Under the pieces are notes generated by a model. The model saw only the letters and a program-made list of their open reading frames with translations. It did no database searches and had not been told where the DNA came from. Made by a program: the position numbers and the translations under genes. 64,000 nt of DNA from Symsagittifera roscoffensis (Eukaryota > Xenacoelomorpha > Acoela > Convolutidae): assembly GCF_963678635.1 (NCBI RefSeq), contig NC_087064.1, positions 58,724,338 through 58,788,337 of the forward strand, in the 5' to 3' direction. Positions 1 to 11,673 of the stretch are shown here, one piece after another (positions within the stretch are counted from its first letter, which is position 1; each line of letters opens with the position of its first letter).

Positions 1-639
1 TCAAACACGATTTTCTCAAATTGGGTTAAGATCAGACAAAAAAATGGAGAAAACATAAGTTGCTTAGAATTTCATCAGAATTAATATGATGCAATTTTTT
101 CTCCGAAATTTACAACCAAATTTTAAGCCCAAAAATAGGTCATTTTTGGTTTTTTCAGACATTCAAAAATTACGCTGAAAATACTTTGTTCGTTGATAAG
201 GAATTTATATCACAATAAGCTTCTGTTACAGCCCAACAAAGTTGTACAAGGGTTGAATCTCCAAAAGTTTGTGTAAAGTGTTTTAAGTTTGTTTTTAATC
301 AAAGATTTTGGGTTTTATATGGTAAAATTCACGTTTCTTGACAATCAAGCAAAATTGATTTCTCTTATACAGGTTTTTGGAGATTTAACCCTTCCAGAAC
401 TTTGTTAGGCTGTGTAAGACGCTTCTTCTGATATATATTTCTCATCAATTAACAAAGTAGTTTCAGCAATATTTTTGATTGTCTGAAAAAGTCAAAATGA
501 CCCATTTTTTGGGTAAAGTTTTGGTTGAGTATTTCGGAGAAAAAAATTGCACCATAATAATATTGATGAAATTCTAAGCAACTTTTGTTTTCTTCATTTT
601 TTGTCTAATCTTAACCCAATTTGAGAAAAACGCGTTTGA
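1..639. repeat. Large fold-back (inverted-repeat) element
   Basis: Positions 1 to about 285 are repeated as an imperfect reverse complement at about 350-639. The outer ends (TCAAACACG and CGCGTTTGA), the shared core TCTCAAATTGGGTTAAG and the inner block around CTCCAAAA all pair, leaving about 65 bases of AT-rich spacer. No protein is encoded. The left end may extend beyond the window. Its outer arm resembles the dispersed repeats at 44046-44339 and 49679-49973. It is probably a MITE or fold-back transposon. Confidence 0.75.
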
Positions 640-2209
640 AATTTCAATTTTGTCCGGATAATTTAAATCAGCACTGTAGAAAAGTTTTGCTTGAAGCACA
701 TGATAACAACATTCATACAAAAAAATCATAGAATTGATCATCCCTGAACTAAAACACACTTGTGGACAAAATTATAAGTGAATGTTGTTTGTTTGATTCA
801 CATTTTTTTGTTTGATTCACATTTTAATACCTAACTAAAATAGTGGAGAAAATTAAACTCAGGCATCAGGTTTTTTCTCTAAACTGCCTAGTTTTACAGA
901 CCAGTTTAGACATTTTTTTATAGGATTAAATTATTTTAAACAAATTTTCACGAAGTTATTGAAATTTTTCTTCAAAGAATTACCAGTTTACTCGGAATTA
1001 CCAGTTAATTATGTTGCTTTCCAAGATGCACAGAATGTTCCGATCAAATTCATTAAAAAAACGGAAATCTTTTTTCAAATTAGTGTCACTTATAGTGGGT
1101 GGTGTAATTCGAAAACTATACAATCGAGTGGAAAAATAATAATTTGGGCATGATTGACAACATTTGCCTTTTGTCTCCAAAAATGATTAAGAATGAAAAT
1201 AAAAAAACATAAATAAATAAAAAGCAACTGCAAAAAAAATCAAAATTTTCTATTTTTTTGCTCATTATTTTGAAGTTTTAAAAAAAATACTTTTGCACAA
1301 AAAAAAGCCAAACGAAACATCCAAAATTCGTTTCTTGCAGTCAACAAAATGTTTTATCCCAAAAGTTTGAAATAACGGCAAGCTTCAAAATGACGCGCGT
1401 TACTCGATCACGTTACTTGCTCGAAATTAAAACTAAATCTTTAAGTTTTGAATTAGTTTTTCTTTTGCACTAGTGGAGACAAATTATTGAATTTTTTTTG
1501 ATGCCATTTGAGTCCACATGAAAAGGTTGCTGATAAGATTTATCAATGTGCCCATTAAATTGATATATCTCTGGTTCCTGATTTGATGAATGCTTGTACC
1601 TGGTTTTGTGGTACCCAAATGATGATTGTTTGTGGTGCCCGATTTTGCTTGAAACACAAAACAAAAAAACACCCGAATAGAAAGTTTCACCCCATTCAAC
1701 AATTCAATTCGAAGAAATTCAATGTTCTCACAGAAATTGTTTCACATGAAACGATCATATTTTTTACTACGCCGAGAGCAAATCATCCGATCCACTTTCT
1801 TTGAAGTTCGATCTCATTGAGTTTACCAGTAAGCTTCGGAAAACTCCAGTTTCCATTTTTTGCAATATTTTTGAGCCACAATTGTTTTTTCTCTGTTACT
1901 TGCTAAAATTCTCACGTCGTTGAGAAATTAATTCACAATTCCAAAGTATTTTTCCCGGCATTTTTGCCATTTTCAGAGATCTGTTTCACCATTTAGGTTT
2001 GCCACTGTGTTGCTCTTACAAGTCCCAGCTGCATTGAAATCTAAATTCTTTCTTAGTAAGTTTAGCAAGTGAAAATCATAAGAAGTTAACAAGAGATAAC
2101 TTGTAATTGACGCATATCACACTCTTGAAATACGGAGTCAAAAAACCTGCAGTGAGGTTCCAGGATAAATATCGAGTAGAATAGAATTTTGTGGTCAAGA
2201 ATGTTGGCA
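640..2209. other. No gene seen (upstream or intron 1 sequence)
   Basis: AT-rich sequence with many homopolymer runs. The short open frames here overlap each other on both strands and show no recognisable protein similarity, so I call none of them. If the chloride-transporter gene has a 5' exon further upstream, this is intron; otherwise it is upstream flank. Confidence 0.5.
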
Positions 2210-2990
2210 TTATAATCATTTTATATTACAGTTTGGGACCACGCTATCGATTATATTTCATTATAATCCATTACTTTTAGAGAAATTCAATGGATTATAC
2301 CTTCCATTCCAACTCAATCCATTTAAAATCAAATTATTTTATCCGCACACCTACGCCACCCCCACCTACGCCACGCAATGCCCCTCATCTGTCCTACCCC
2401 CACGCACGCACACTTACCCAAACTTCCTCCACACACCTACTTGACCCCTCATAAGTTTTTTTGGGGGGAGTGGAGGGCTGGGAGTAAAGATATGTTGGGT
2501 GGGGGTTAATAATTATTAAAGATGTATGTGCGTTTCGCCTTTAAGGGGGTAGGGGCACACGTTTACGGTAATTTTTACGTAATTATACGGTAATTGTAAA
2601 TGAAGGGTAAATGGTGGGTGGTGGGATTTCGGGGTAATTGAAGGAAGTAAGAAAGTTGGGATTTAGTGTGAATCATTTAGGGGGAGGGGAGACAATTTGG
2701 AAAAAAAAACAAGTAGAAAAGGATACAACTTTTTGCTGTAGCCATATGTTAAACACAGTTAAGCGGTTGCAATGTTCAATATAGGTTAAATATCTTTTAT
2801 AATCCATTATAATTCACTATAAGTCATTATAATCTATTATAATCTATTTTAAACGATTATAAAGGAAAAAATTATATTCTAGTTTGTTTTATAATCGATT
2901 AATAATTCATTATAATCATTTTTATAGAGTTTTATGGAGACAGATCATGAAAATCCCTTATAATCAATTTTTATCCAGGGAACCTCAGAG
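2210..2990. repeat. TTATAATC-rich repeat flanking a strand-skewed C-rich/G-rich core
   Basis: The outer parts (about 2210-2330 and 2790-2980) are built of variants of TTATAATC/CATTATAATC. The core has an abrupt skew: 2340-2450 is C-rich with almost no G (many CCCC and CACGC runs), then 2460-2700 is G-rich (GGGGGG, GGGTGGGGG and others). The same TTATAATC-type sequence appears beside the assembly gap at 30613. It is probably a mobile or satellite-like element; no coding potential seen. Confidence 0.5.
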
Positions 2991-3048
2991 CGGGAAGTCT
3001 TCGTTTTTGGGTTTCTCAATTTAAGGAAAAATTAATCTTGTGTTAAAA

Positions 3049-3298
3049 GTTTTACTTTTTCTTCGATTAAACATAATAAAAATTATTTGAAATTTGAAAA
3101 ATTTCAGCAACAGGTCCTTCTTTTCCAAAGCTCAAATGTTGAAACATGTTCAAAAACTAATGTCATATCACAATTTTTACTTTTTCTTCGATTATGCATA
3201 ATAAAATCTATTTAAAATTTGAAAAATTTTAACAAAAGGTCCTTTTTTCCAAAGCTTGAATGTTGAAACATGTTCAAAAACAAGGTTGAAAAAGGTTC
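3049..3298. repeat. Tandem duplication, about 125 bp unit
   Basis: The block starting TTTACTTTTTCTTCGATTA near 3051 recurs at 3176, and both copies continue through TCCAAAGC and GTTGAAACATGTTCAAAAAC. The copies differ at several positions, so the duplication is not recent. Confidence 0.75.
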
Positions 3299-4144
3299 AA
3301 AACATTCAGTTTTCTTTTCTGAGCTCCTACATTTTTTTAATGATCAAACTGATCATGAGTATCAATGATAAAAAAAGACATTTACCTAAGTCGTGTTTTT
3401 GTTTTCTTTTAGGACTAATGTTAGAATTTTGTACGCTCAAATTTAATTTTGTTGCGTCTGAACGTTGATTTCTTATAATGATGATTTTTTATATTCCTAA
3501 ATTTGGGGCTATGGGTGAAAAAAAAAACAGGGCACTTTGTTATGTTCAGGCCCTGTTTCATTTCTGTATTGATCTCTGCCTATTCTCCATATCCCTCAGG
3601 AAGACAATAAGAGGAAGTTGATTTTTGTTTTGTCGAAAACAAAGAACCACAGGCTGTAATAAGAACTGAAGGATCTCAAGTCTATCCCCGCATAGACCTC
3701 AACAAATATACTCCTTCCCTGCTTTTTTGGACCAAACTGATGATCAATGAGAAGAGCAAAAAAGTCGGTTGAAATGATATGAGTTGGCATAATTCTTAGA
3801 AGTTCACTTCAAATTCGTGACAAATTCAGGCTTCAAGAGAGTTTTTGCTTAGATTTTCCTAATAAATTAGATTTTCTAATACATTTTTGGTAAAAAAGAT
3901 TGTTTCGTGATTCAGTGTTCTGAAATAAAACCAGTTTTATCAAGCTGTCTGTAGGCAGTTTGTGAAAAAAAATTCAAGAATCGCCCCTAAAAAGCGCAAC
4001 CTGTTGGGTGTTAGTTATCTAAAGTCGAAGAGATTCGTTCATTTTTCCAAACGTATCTATCCCCCAATCAATTTGAACTTGTGATGGCCAAGAAATGTTT
4101 GCTTTTTCCATTATCACTGAGCTCTCAGTTACTGTTGATTGTTT

Positions 4145-4594
4145 AAGAGCGAGTGAAAGAGTAAAAGAATCCTACATAGGTCTTAGTGATTTTTTGTTTC
4201 AGGACAAAGTCGGAACGCTTTATCACGCTCAGTTTTTTTTCTGTCGTCTGACTTTTGATTTCTTTTTAAGTTCAGTTCATTTCCATTGTTAAAAGGAAAG
4301 CAAACTCCACTATTGAACAGCAAAAGTGATAAGGTCACGAAAAAAGTTAAAGTCACTTCTAGATTCGAAAACGGAGTTTAATTTTCCGATTTCTCAGCAA
4401 AATGAAAAATTTTATTATTGATCCAATGTTCTCAAATTGGGTTAACTTCATCAAAAAAAGACCAATCAGAAATTCAAAGATCTTAAAGGGCACATACCTT
4501 TTCTGTGAAATTAGAAATTTGAAGTATTTAAAAAAATCATTTTTCATTCTTTTTCCTTGCGTTCATACTCTTTTCCAACCGTCAGTTTTCTTTG
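4145..4594 (+). mobile_element. Helentron-like non-autonomous element (copy 1)
   Basis: This copy shows the family features: a left end followed by ATAGGTCTTAGTG, then a T-rich tract with CAGG; an internal block with CTAGATTCGAAAACGG and TTCTCAAATTGGGTTAA; and a right end of GCGTTCATACTCTTTTCC plus a decayed hairpin (CCAACCGTCAGTTTT). See the finding on this family for its structure. Confidence 0.65.
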
Positions 4595-5559
4595 TTTTTG
4601 ATTTCTGTTTATTTGTTACCATCTCAGCTGTGTTTTATACTTGAACAATTTTCAAACAAACACGCACCTTTCATTTGTATTGCAGAGTACCTGCGTTGAT
4701 TAAGTAGCCTGATCTGGATCTGCTTAATTAAAGAGCAATTGTGGCTTCTTGGTAGTTGTTGAAGTTGAAATGAATGTGGTGAAGACACTTTTACAAGTCG
4801 TGTTGTTTTTTGTCGTTGTTCAGACGCATAACTAGTTTTGCGTTTTGCGTGGGTTGTCTTTTAATTTTTCTACTTTTCAATTCAAATACATTTGTTACAA
4901 GGAAGACAAGCTACGCTCTCCATTTACATTAATGCAAATAGAGCGAGAAAACATGAGTGGCTTCTAGTTCAGCGAAAAAAAGTATTGATCCAGTCTTCTC
5001 TACTTGAACTAATTCTCTTAAAAAAGTTCTAATTCTACTTAGACTAATTCTGTGTTATCATAAAACATGCTTGAAGTTAAAAAAAAACTTACTGTGAAAT
5101 GTTTTTATCCATAAATCAACGACTTTTTTTCCCTGAAATTCAAAAGTTGAAAATTGTTTAAAAGTAAGTTAACAGTTTTTAGTAGGTTTTCTTGAGATTA
5201 TTGATTGCTTATAATGGAATGTTTGTTTGTTCTATTCATGAGATCCAGAGGTAAACTTCTGTGGAGACCAGATTTTTCTGTTTTTTTTTCGGCTTTTGTT
5301 CTTTCAAGGTTCATTTTTGCACGTTCCTTAAACTAGAGAATCGATTTGCTGTTTTTTGGTTGTTATTATTGTTATTAGCAAGTTGTTTGAGGCCTTTCCG
5401 GTATCTTCTCGACCAAATCAGGGAACGTTGCGACCTCCGTCGGCCCAAGTCTCAACTTCATTAGGGTCAATTTTGTTCTTATTTGGGGACAGTTAAAAAG
5501 GTGTAACATAGTGTGACTAGCAGGACTGAAGGGACAGTTTGAAGGACACTTGGGTCTAT

Positions 5560-7030
5560 CTTATTCATGTAAGGGTTCAAGTAGGGGATCTTTCCTGTTC
5601 TTATATGGGGAAGCGTTCATGCAGTCGAGTCTAGGAGGGTTTGATCTGTTTATGAAAGGTCTGATAGTCTTGAGTGGAGATTTGCCTGCTAGGCTCCTGC
5701 ACTCGGTTGGTGTCAATATTTTCAAGAGCAAATTAAACCTGCTCTTTATGAATGCTCTTTGGTGGTTAAAACCGTTAGAAGTCACAATCGTTTGCTTCTA
5801 ATAAAATTCGTTAAAATTCCTCTCTAAAAGAGTTTAGGATATTGGCGAGACGGTCGAGGGTGAGCATGGAAAGATTGAAGGTGGTGTGTGAGCAAGTAGG
5901 TCCTGAAGATGAATTAGGAGGCAATTAGATTTAAGTGACTTTTGACAATGGATAGTTTGCACTCTGAAAATTAGTGGCCACTGGGGCTCATCTTTGTACA
6001 CCCAGTCACTTTCCGCAGAGCTACCTTATTAACTATTAGCAATTTTTTTGGATGTATCGTTCACAGCGTAAGACCAAGCTGAAGAATCAAGGTACAGTCT
6101 TGTTCTGATTTGAATTTTATAAATACTATTTGAAGTATTTTGCGACTGACCCCAGTTCCAATCAGACAGTGCCTTCAGGACCAATATCCTGCCCATGGCG
6201 CCGCTTGCTGTGCGTTTGCAGTGTTGTCAAAGTTCAAGGAAAGATCAAACGAGACCAATATTTTCAAGATGTTTCCCGACAGGCAATTGTGTTTCCTTCA
6301 TTGAGTTTTTGGCGGAGAGTTGAACTCATTATTATGCGATGTAAAAAGACTTAAACGGCTGTAGAGGAAAATTCGAGCGATCTACTATTAAAAAAAGCCG
6401 TGCATTGTGTTTCGATAATTACTTAAAAAGATAGCGGCTTGTTTTATTTTGGGAAATGAAGAGATAAAAAACATTGGCATAAGACGAAATGTTGAATTCT
6501 GGAAGAAAGTTAGGTGCATCAGGCTGGTATAAATAAAAAAGACTGTGTTAGAGGACGACGTCTTGAGGTACGCCTGTACTTACGATCCTGGATGGAGGCA
6601 AAACGCCCCTAAATTGAGTTCTGGGTTGCCTTCCGCTCAGATAAATTTCAAGCCCTTTAGTTCAATTATCTGGCACAGTTCTAGCAATGTGCAATGGCAG
6701 ATCATGTCAAATGTCTTCGATAGATCTAACGTGGCCAGCACAGTTGTTTCAGCTGAACGTTTTCAAATTATTTCGATGCTGATAGAAAAAATTCAAGTAT
6801 TGATTGTGCTGTAGTGGTGGAGAGGAGGGGACGAAAGCCGTGAAGATAGTGAGTTTTCTTTGAAAGATTAAAATGGATTAGAGATTCTAAAATTTTCACT
6901 GCTCTGCTTAAAGTAAAGGCAGAGCGGTAGGAGTTCAGTAACTTAACTTCTTCAGTTAGGTTTGGTAAGGAGACTACTTTTGAACCCTTCCAAGTTTTGG
7001 GTATTTTGTTAAACATGAAAAACAAGTTGA
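5560..7030 (-). mobile_element. Decayed non-LTR retrotransposon (LINE), reverse transcriptase region
   Basis: On the - strand, translated pieces match the order of LINE reverse transcriptase motifs. From 7025 downward there is an IPKTWKGSKVV-type segment, then NSYR-type, HGFRPLLSTTTA, LATLDLSKTFD, SGRQPRT, STGVPQDVVL and an SYAN piece where functional elements have the YADD catalytic site. Several stops and at least one frameshift separate the pieces, so it is dead. The QHGFRP/STTTA and GVPQG motifs are typical of jockey- or CR1-like clades; the exact clade is not resolved. A C-terminal remnant extends to about 5560. The family recurs on the + strand at 17820-19030. Confidence 0.8.
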
Positions 7031-8067
7031 AAGTAATTGTAAAAGACTAATTTGAAAGTGTTTTTTAAAGAATTGATGACATTTGGTCGCAGATCGTAAA
7101 GGTGTACCATGCATAGACTAGGTACACCCAGTCTATGAAAAGGAGCAAGTTTCTAGGTTCCTTTCTTTTGATGGTGAGGCTGGTTTGATTGAATCTTCTG
7201 TTTGCAAGGGGAGAAAAGTTAATGGATCGCAAGCATTAGTTTCAGTATTCTCCTCTTAAGGTTTTTCTGGTGTTTGTTAGATTTATATGGTAGGAGTATT
7301 ATTAACGTTTTCTATTCAATTAATTTCCCTTGATCTCTTGCAAAACAAAAAACGCCGGAGGAGATCCTGCTACTGGTTTTTGGTTAGTTTTAAGGAGCGA
7401 TTTTTTTTCCAGAATTTACAGGATGACGTGTGCTGAATCAACACCTTTCTTCTGTTTTATTGCTGTTTTTGAGATCAAATTTTGGTTCCAGTTTTTTAAA
7501 ATAGGCTTTGAGGGGCTCTCTAGTTTGATTTTATTGCACTCATGTGGTATTAGTTTTTAGGTTTTGTCGTTAAGGTAGGCCTATTAATTGGTGGCGTACT
7601 GCTGGTATATGGTATCGGGTCGTCCTTGTAATTGTGTTTCTAGTGAAAATTTTGGCGTTACTAACGTCTTTCATCAAAAAAATTTCAGATAGTTTTTCTT
7701 AATTTCTTCAGTGAACTCGTCGGGAGTGGTTCTTTCTGATATTAGCATGATTTGGGCATAGCGAGAGAGTGCGATTGTTTTCGGTTAGTCTCTTGAAAAA
7801 CCGTCATTTGTATTTGATGTTCACACATAAAAGCTGCAACTTTGTGTGCTTTCCCTGATAATCCTTTAAGTTCAATTAAAGAAAAATTATTCATTTCGTA
7901 GATAGAGATTTGTTACCTGGAAAATTTTGTGTAAGCACGGGAAATGGTAGAAAAAGTGGTATTCGCCATGTTGATTTAAATGTTAGTGTTTGAATTGTTT
8001 GGGGAATTTGTTATTCCTGTGGCGAAAATTGTAGTTGTGAGGTTGTTTGGTTTTTCAGGCGTATCTT

Positions 8068-8612
8068 TTACTGGGAGGGGCAGGATAATTTTGTTCGTTC
8101 ATGTCGGGCAGTAAAAATTTTGTGCTTTTGTTTGAAGTATGCGAGTTCATGCCGTTTTAGTTTTCCTTTTGAAATATCCGTAAATAAGACAAAATACACT
8201 TGCTTTAGTGCGAGAAATATTTGTGTTATAGAAACGGCAGATGTAAGGGCCTGATTTTTGCTTACGGCCGGCACGTAAAACACGCAAAAAGGAGCAATTT
8301 TTTTTTTATACTGAGCAGCACAGCCAATTTTGGATGGTCCGCCACCAAAAACACGGTTTGAGTATGTTTTCTGCGCTTCCAAAAACGGTAGGAACCTTGA
8401 TGCTATTTGCGGCTAATTCTTTTGTCGCGCTTCGAGTCCACCACGTGAAAGCGGCACCATTTAGACCCACTGCTTTCGGGTTGAAATTTTTCAAATTGCA
8501 ATTTCGCGTCTCTCAGCTTGTAATGCTTTCTCATGCTTTTAAGAAATAACTGATGTTTTTGTTGATACAGGTTGTCTATCCAGTCTTGCAATCTGGAGAT
8601 AGTTAATTGCAA
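8068..8612 (-). mobile_element. Possible ORF1-like remnant of the upstream part of the LINE
   Basis: Two overlapping - strand frames give a predicted helix/coiled-coil piece (SRLQDWIDNLYQQKHQLF, 8560-8612) followed by a basic stretch. The position, on the 5' side of the - strand LINE at 5560-7030, would suit an ORF1 or linker. There is no diagnostic domain, and it may be chance open sequence. Confidence 0.2.
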
Positions 8613-8869
8613 TGAGCAAAATAAGACACTTCAATTAGTCGAGTGGTTTTTTATCACGCTCTTTTTTGTTTTATCGCAATATGATGTTTGCAGTTTCGAC
8701 TTTCGAACCAAGCGACGGATTATTTGTTCTCGGGTGGTTTTTCTCCAGACGAATTCTCTCCTTTCAAAATTCGTTGGGAGAAAAAGTCTCTTTTGGCTGA
8801 ATTTTATCTTACTACCTCAAAATTATTGCGGTCTTAAGCTCACGTGTTAAAATAAATTTTAGTTGCGGA

Positions 8870-9000
8870 GAATTTTTTGTTAAATTATGGGGCTTTAAAG
8901 ATCGCCAACTTGCGACAATTAACGCGCGATACATGTCGTGCTATTGAAACGTGAGCGGTGATTCAATTTGGCTTAGAAATTATTCGAAACAGTTTAACTG
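8870..9000. repeat. Dispersed repeat with GACAATTAACGCGCGATA core
   Basis: This block is matched in reverse complement at about 58490-58630. The shared core contains GACAATTAACGCGCGATA, followed by an imperfect palindrome and GCTTAGAAAT/TCTTAGAAAT. No coding potential. Confidence 0.6.
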
Positions 9001-9413
9001 GGGCATGGTTTTTTTTACTAAATATTATAACTTTTTGTGCTTAACATATCATTTTGTGCTACATAACGTATGTGATGATGATTTCAAAAAAATTTAAATG
9101 TTTAAATTAGTTTTATCCGTTTTTTTTTGAAAATTTGAACTCTACTCCATAGACATTAAAGGGCAGCCGGAACATTCAGGGTTTCGCCTTGATAAAAGTA
9201 GTCTTGTTTTTCCGACTTTCGTGGAAAGCTGCGGAATATTTGTGCTAAGGGTGGTTTTTTTCTCCAGAAGGCTTCGAGTTGTTTCTAACACAATTCGCTT
9301 GCCGAGTTTTTGTTAGCTGATAGTTTTCGTATTTTTTCTTTTTTTTTACGACCAGATTAAAATAACCGATTGTTTCTTGAAAACTGTTTGGGTTGCATTG
9401 ATATGTTTTTCAG

Positions 9414-9551
9414 GAGGAGAGGGATCATGACAACCTGATGATGCACCACCACTTGAGTGACGGACTTCCCGTTGCAAAGTACGAATCATTAGAGTACGAT
9501 GACTGCTACAACAGACCATACCGAAACCTTATCAACTCATACACTCCAAGT
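9414..9551 (+). CDS. CLCN6: CLCN6 exon 1 of the model (cytosolic N-terminus)
   Basis: Acceptor TTTTTCAG and donor GTAAGT; 46 codons, phase 0 at both ends. It encodes an acidic start (EERDHDN), a His run and KYESLEYDDC, which matches the ClC-6 signature YESLDYD. If there is no upstream coding exon, translation would begin at ATG 9438 (832 residues). The frame is open only back to 9402, where a TGA precedes it in the intron. Vertebrate ClC-6 has about 20 more N-terminal residues, so an unseen 5' exon is plausible. Confidence 0.85.
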
Positions 9552-9799
9552 GTAAGTCCGAGCAACTGTTCGTTTAATTGCTTCAAATATGTTATGAAAC
9601 GAAATCTTGCCGTAACGAGTTGAATTGTTTCATTGTTTCATTTTCTCATAAAAATTTTAGAATTCGCTGTCCGTATAATTGGGACGTATAATTATTTCTA
9701 TAAGATTCAAAACATTCTCGGCATCCAAGTATCTTGAATTGGGAGATTTGATTCAAAGCTATTGACAAATATTTTATTGAAATCGTTCTACTGCTTCAG

Positions 9800-9865
9800 T
9801 TCCGGACTAGACATGCCTTCATTACGTGGGTTCTCATGTTTGTCATTGGCTTCCTCACGGCCATG
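9800..9865 (+). CDS. CLCN6: CLCN6 exon 2 (first membrane helix)
   Basis: Acceptor CTTCAG, donor GTAAGT, 22 codons, phase 0. It encodes FRTRHAFITWVLMFVIGF and the start of helix B, aligning with the human segment ending FAIGVCTGL. Confidence 0.9.
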
Positions 9866-10025
9866 GTAAGTGCAAAATTTCTGCTTTTCACCTAAAATAC
9901 AAGAAAATTATTTGAAACATTTTATGCGACGAGTTGAAAAAAGGAGAAGTTTTATTGACTTAAAAGAAGTGGCGTTAGTAAATGATATGTTAATGGCTAG
10001 TTATAATTGACATTACCAATTTAAG

Positions 10026-10092
10026 GTTGGTCTCTCGATCGATTATTTTGTGGGTCTACTGATGGACTGGAAATTCGATGAATCACAAAAAT
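10026..10092 (+). CDS. CLCN6: CLCN6 exon 3 (helix B end)
   Basis: Acceptor TTTAAG (weak pyrimidine tract), donor GTAAGA; 67 bases, ending in phase 1. It encodes VGLSIDYFVGLLMDWKF, matching human VGLFVDFFVRLFTQLKF. Confidence 0.9.
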
Positions 10093-10241
10093 GTAAGACA
10101 TTCAAATTAACTCGTCTTATTCAACTGATGTCTCAAAATCCACCACCTCTCAAAAATTTGGGCTTCTTAAGCTTAATTCACGTGAATTAATTATTGAAAT
10201 ATATGAATCATTGTTGAGGATGAATAGTAAAAAGATGCAAC

Positions 10242-10475
10242 TTTAAGAGTCGATGATTGTAGTGAAGACTGTTTTATAAGTCGTGATGATTTTTTTGGTT
10301 GTTTTTTTTTCAGGAAAAAAATCTTGAAATTTGCTCACGCTCAACTTTGGGTCAAGTTCTGACTTTTTTCAAGTTCAGTTCAATTTCTTTGTTAAATAAA
10401 GACAAACTCGACTATCGAACAGCGAAAGTGTAAGGTTCACGAATAAGGTAATTAACGTCTAATTTCCAAACGTCT
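10242..10475 (+). mobile_element. Helentron-like element, 5' part (copy 2)
   Basis: It starts TTAAGAGTCGATGATTG, then GTGAAGACTG, the T-rich tract ending CAGGAAAAA, and CGAACAGCGAAAGTG. It is cut off by the 207 bp tandem duplication that begins at 10476, so the right hairpin end is missing here. Confidence 0.6.
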
Positions 10476-10915
10476 AATGTTCAGTTTTTTTAATTTTTTT
10501 GGCTCAACAGGTGTCTGCTCCAAGATTGTCGGCTTAGTTGTCACATCACTGATTTTTCTTTTCTTGTGCTGTAGGCAACTTCCTTTGTTGTTGAAAGCGC
10601 AAGTTTTGTTTATTCTAGTCTCAGGTGGGACGTAAAACTGTAAAGAGTTTCTGTTAAATATTATTTTTTTCAGAAACTGTTAAATGTTCAGTTTTTTTAA
10701 TTTTTTTGGCTCAACAGGTGTCTGCTCCAAGATTGTCGGCTTAGTTGTCACATCACTGATTTTTCTTTTCTTGTGCTGTAGGCAACTTCCTTTGTTGTTG
10801 AAAGCGCAAGTTTTGTTTATTCTAGTCTCAGGTGGGACGTAAAACTGTAAAGAGTTTCTGTTAAATATTATTTTTTTCTGCTCAACGTGTGTCTGCTCAA
10901 AGATTGCCGGCTTCA
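10476..10915. repeat. 207 bp tandem duplication, two copies plus a partial third
   Basis: The unit starting AATGTTCAGTTTTTTTAATT at 10476 recurs at 10683 and reads as identical through about 10878. A partial third copy (CTCAACGTGTGTCTGCTC, diverged) runs to about 10913. The GTGTCTGCT...TGTCGGCTT segment recurs in diverged form at about 57856-57890, so this is the end of a dispersed family. Confidence 0.85.
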
Positions 10916-11673
10916 TTTCCCTTTCGTAGGTTTAACTCCCTTGCTAATTTAATTTCGAATTTTAGCCTACGTTGAATTTCTATCGAAAAACTAATCTATT
11001 TTAAGTTTGTTCTTAAATTTTTTATATTTGTGTTTAATCGAGAGTTGGGTGAACTTCCGCTTCACCTCTTTGTAAACCTTTCTGAAAAATCAACTAACTT
11101 TAAATGAATTTTAAATGTTTATGGGCGAAGTAACGAAGTTGTTTTTATTTATAAGGTTCTTAATGATTTTTATCCTAATGTTTTTTTTCAGGAAAAATTT
11201 TTGAAATGCTCTAAGAACTTACAGAAAAGCCTCATTGTTCAATTTAAATGATTATTCATCTATTCGGCTGATTGTGCACTTTTTGAAGAGTCAATGGTTG
11301 AAGTTCAGACTTTTGTAAAGGTCTTAATGACTTTTTTTGTTTTTTCTGTCAGGAAAAGCCTTAAGAAGTTCTAATAATAAAAGAAATGCATACAAACTTA
11401 AATGCACGTTTGAATGCCCATAGGTATGTATGCATTTTTTGAATTTGATTCAAGTTCGCTTGCTAGAAGGTAGGCAAACTCACTCTCCAATTTTGAAAAC
11501 AAGACCGATTTCTAGTTTCAAAAAACTAAATCAATTTTTAGATTTCCCAGCGAAACCAAAACGTTTCCTCATAATCCATTTTTCTCAAAAAAGTTCCCAT
11601 GCTAATTTTTTTTAAATCCAAAGAATCTTGAAGCCATACATTTTTTATTTGAAGTTCGAAAGTTGACGCTGAT

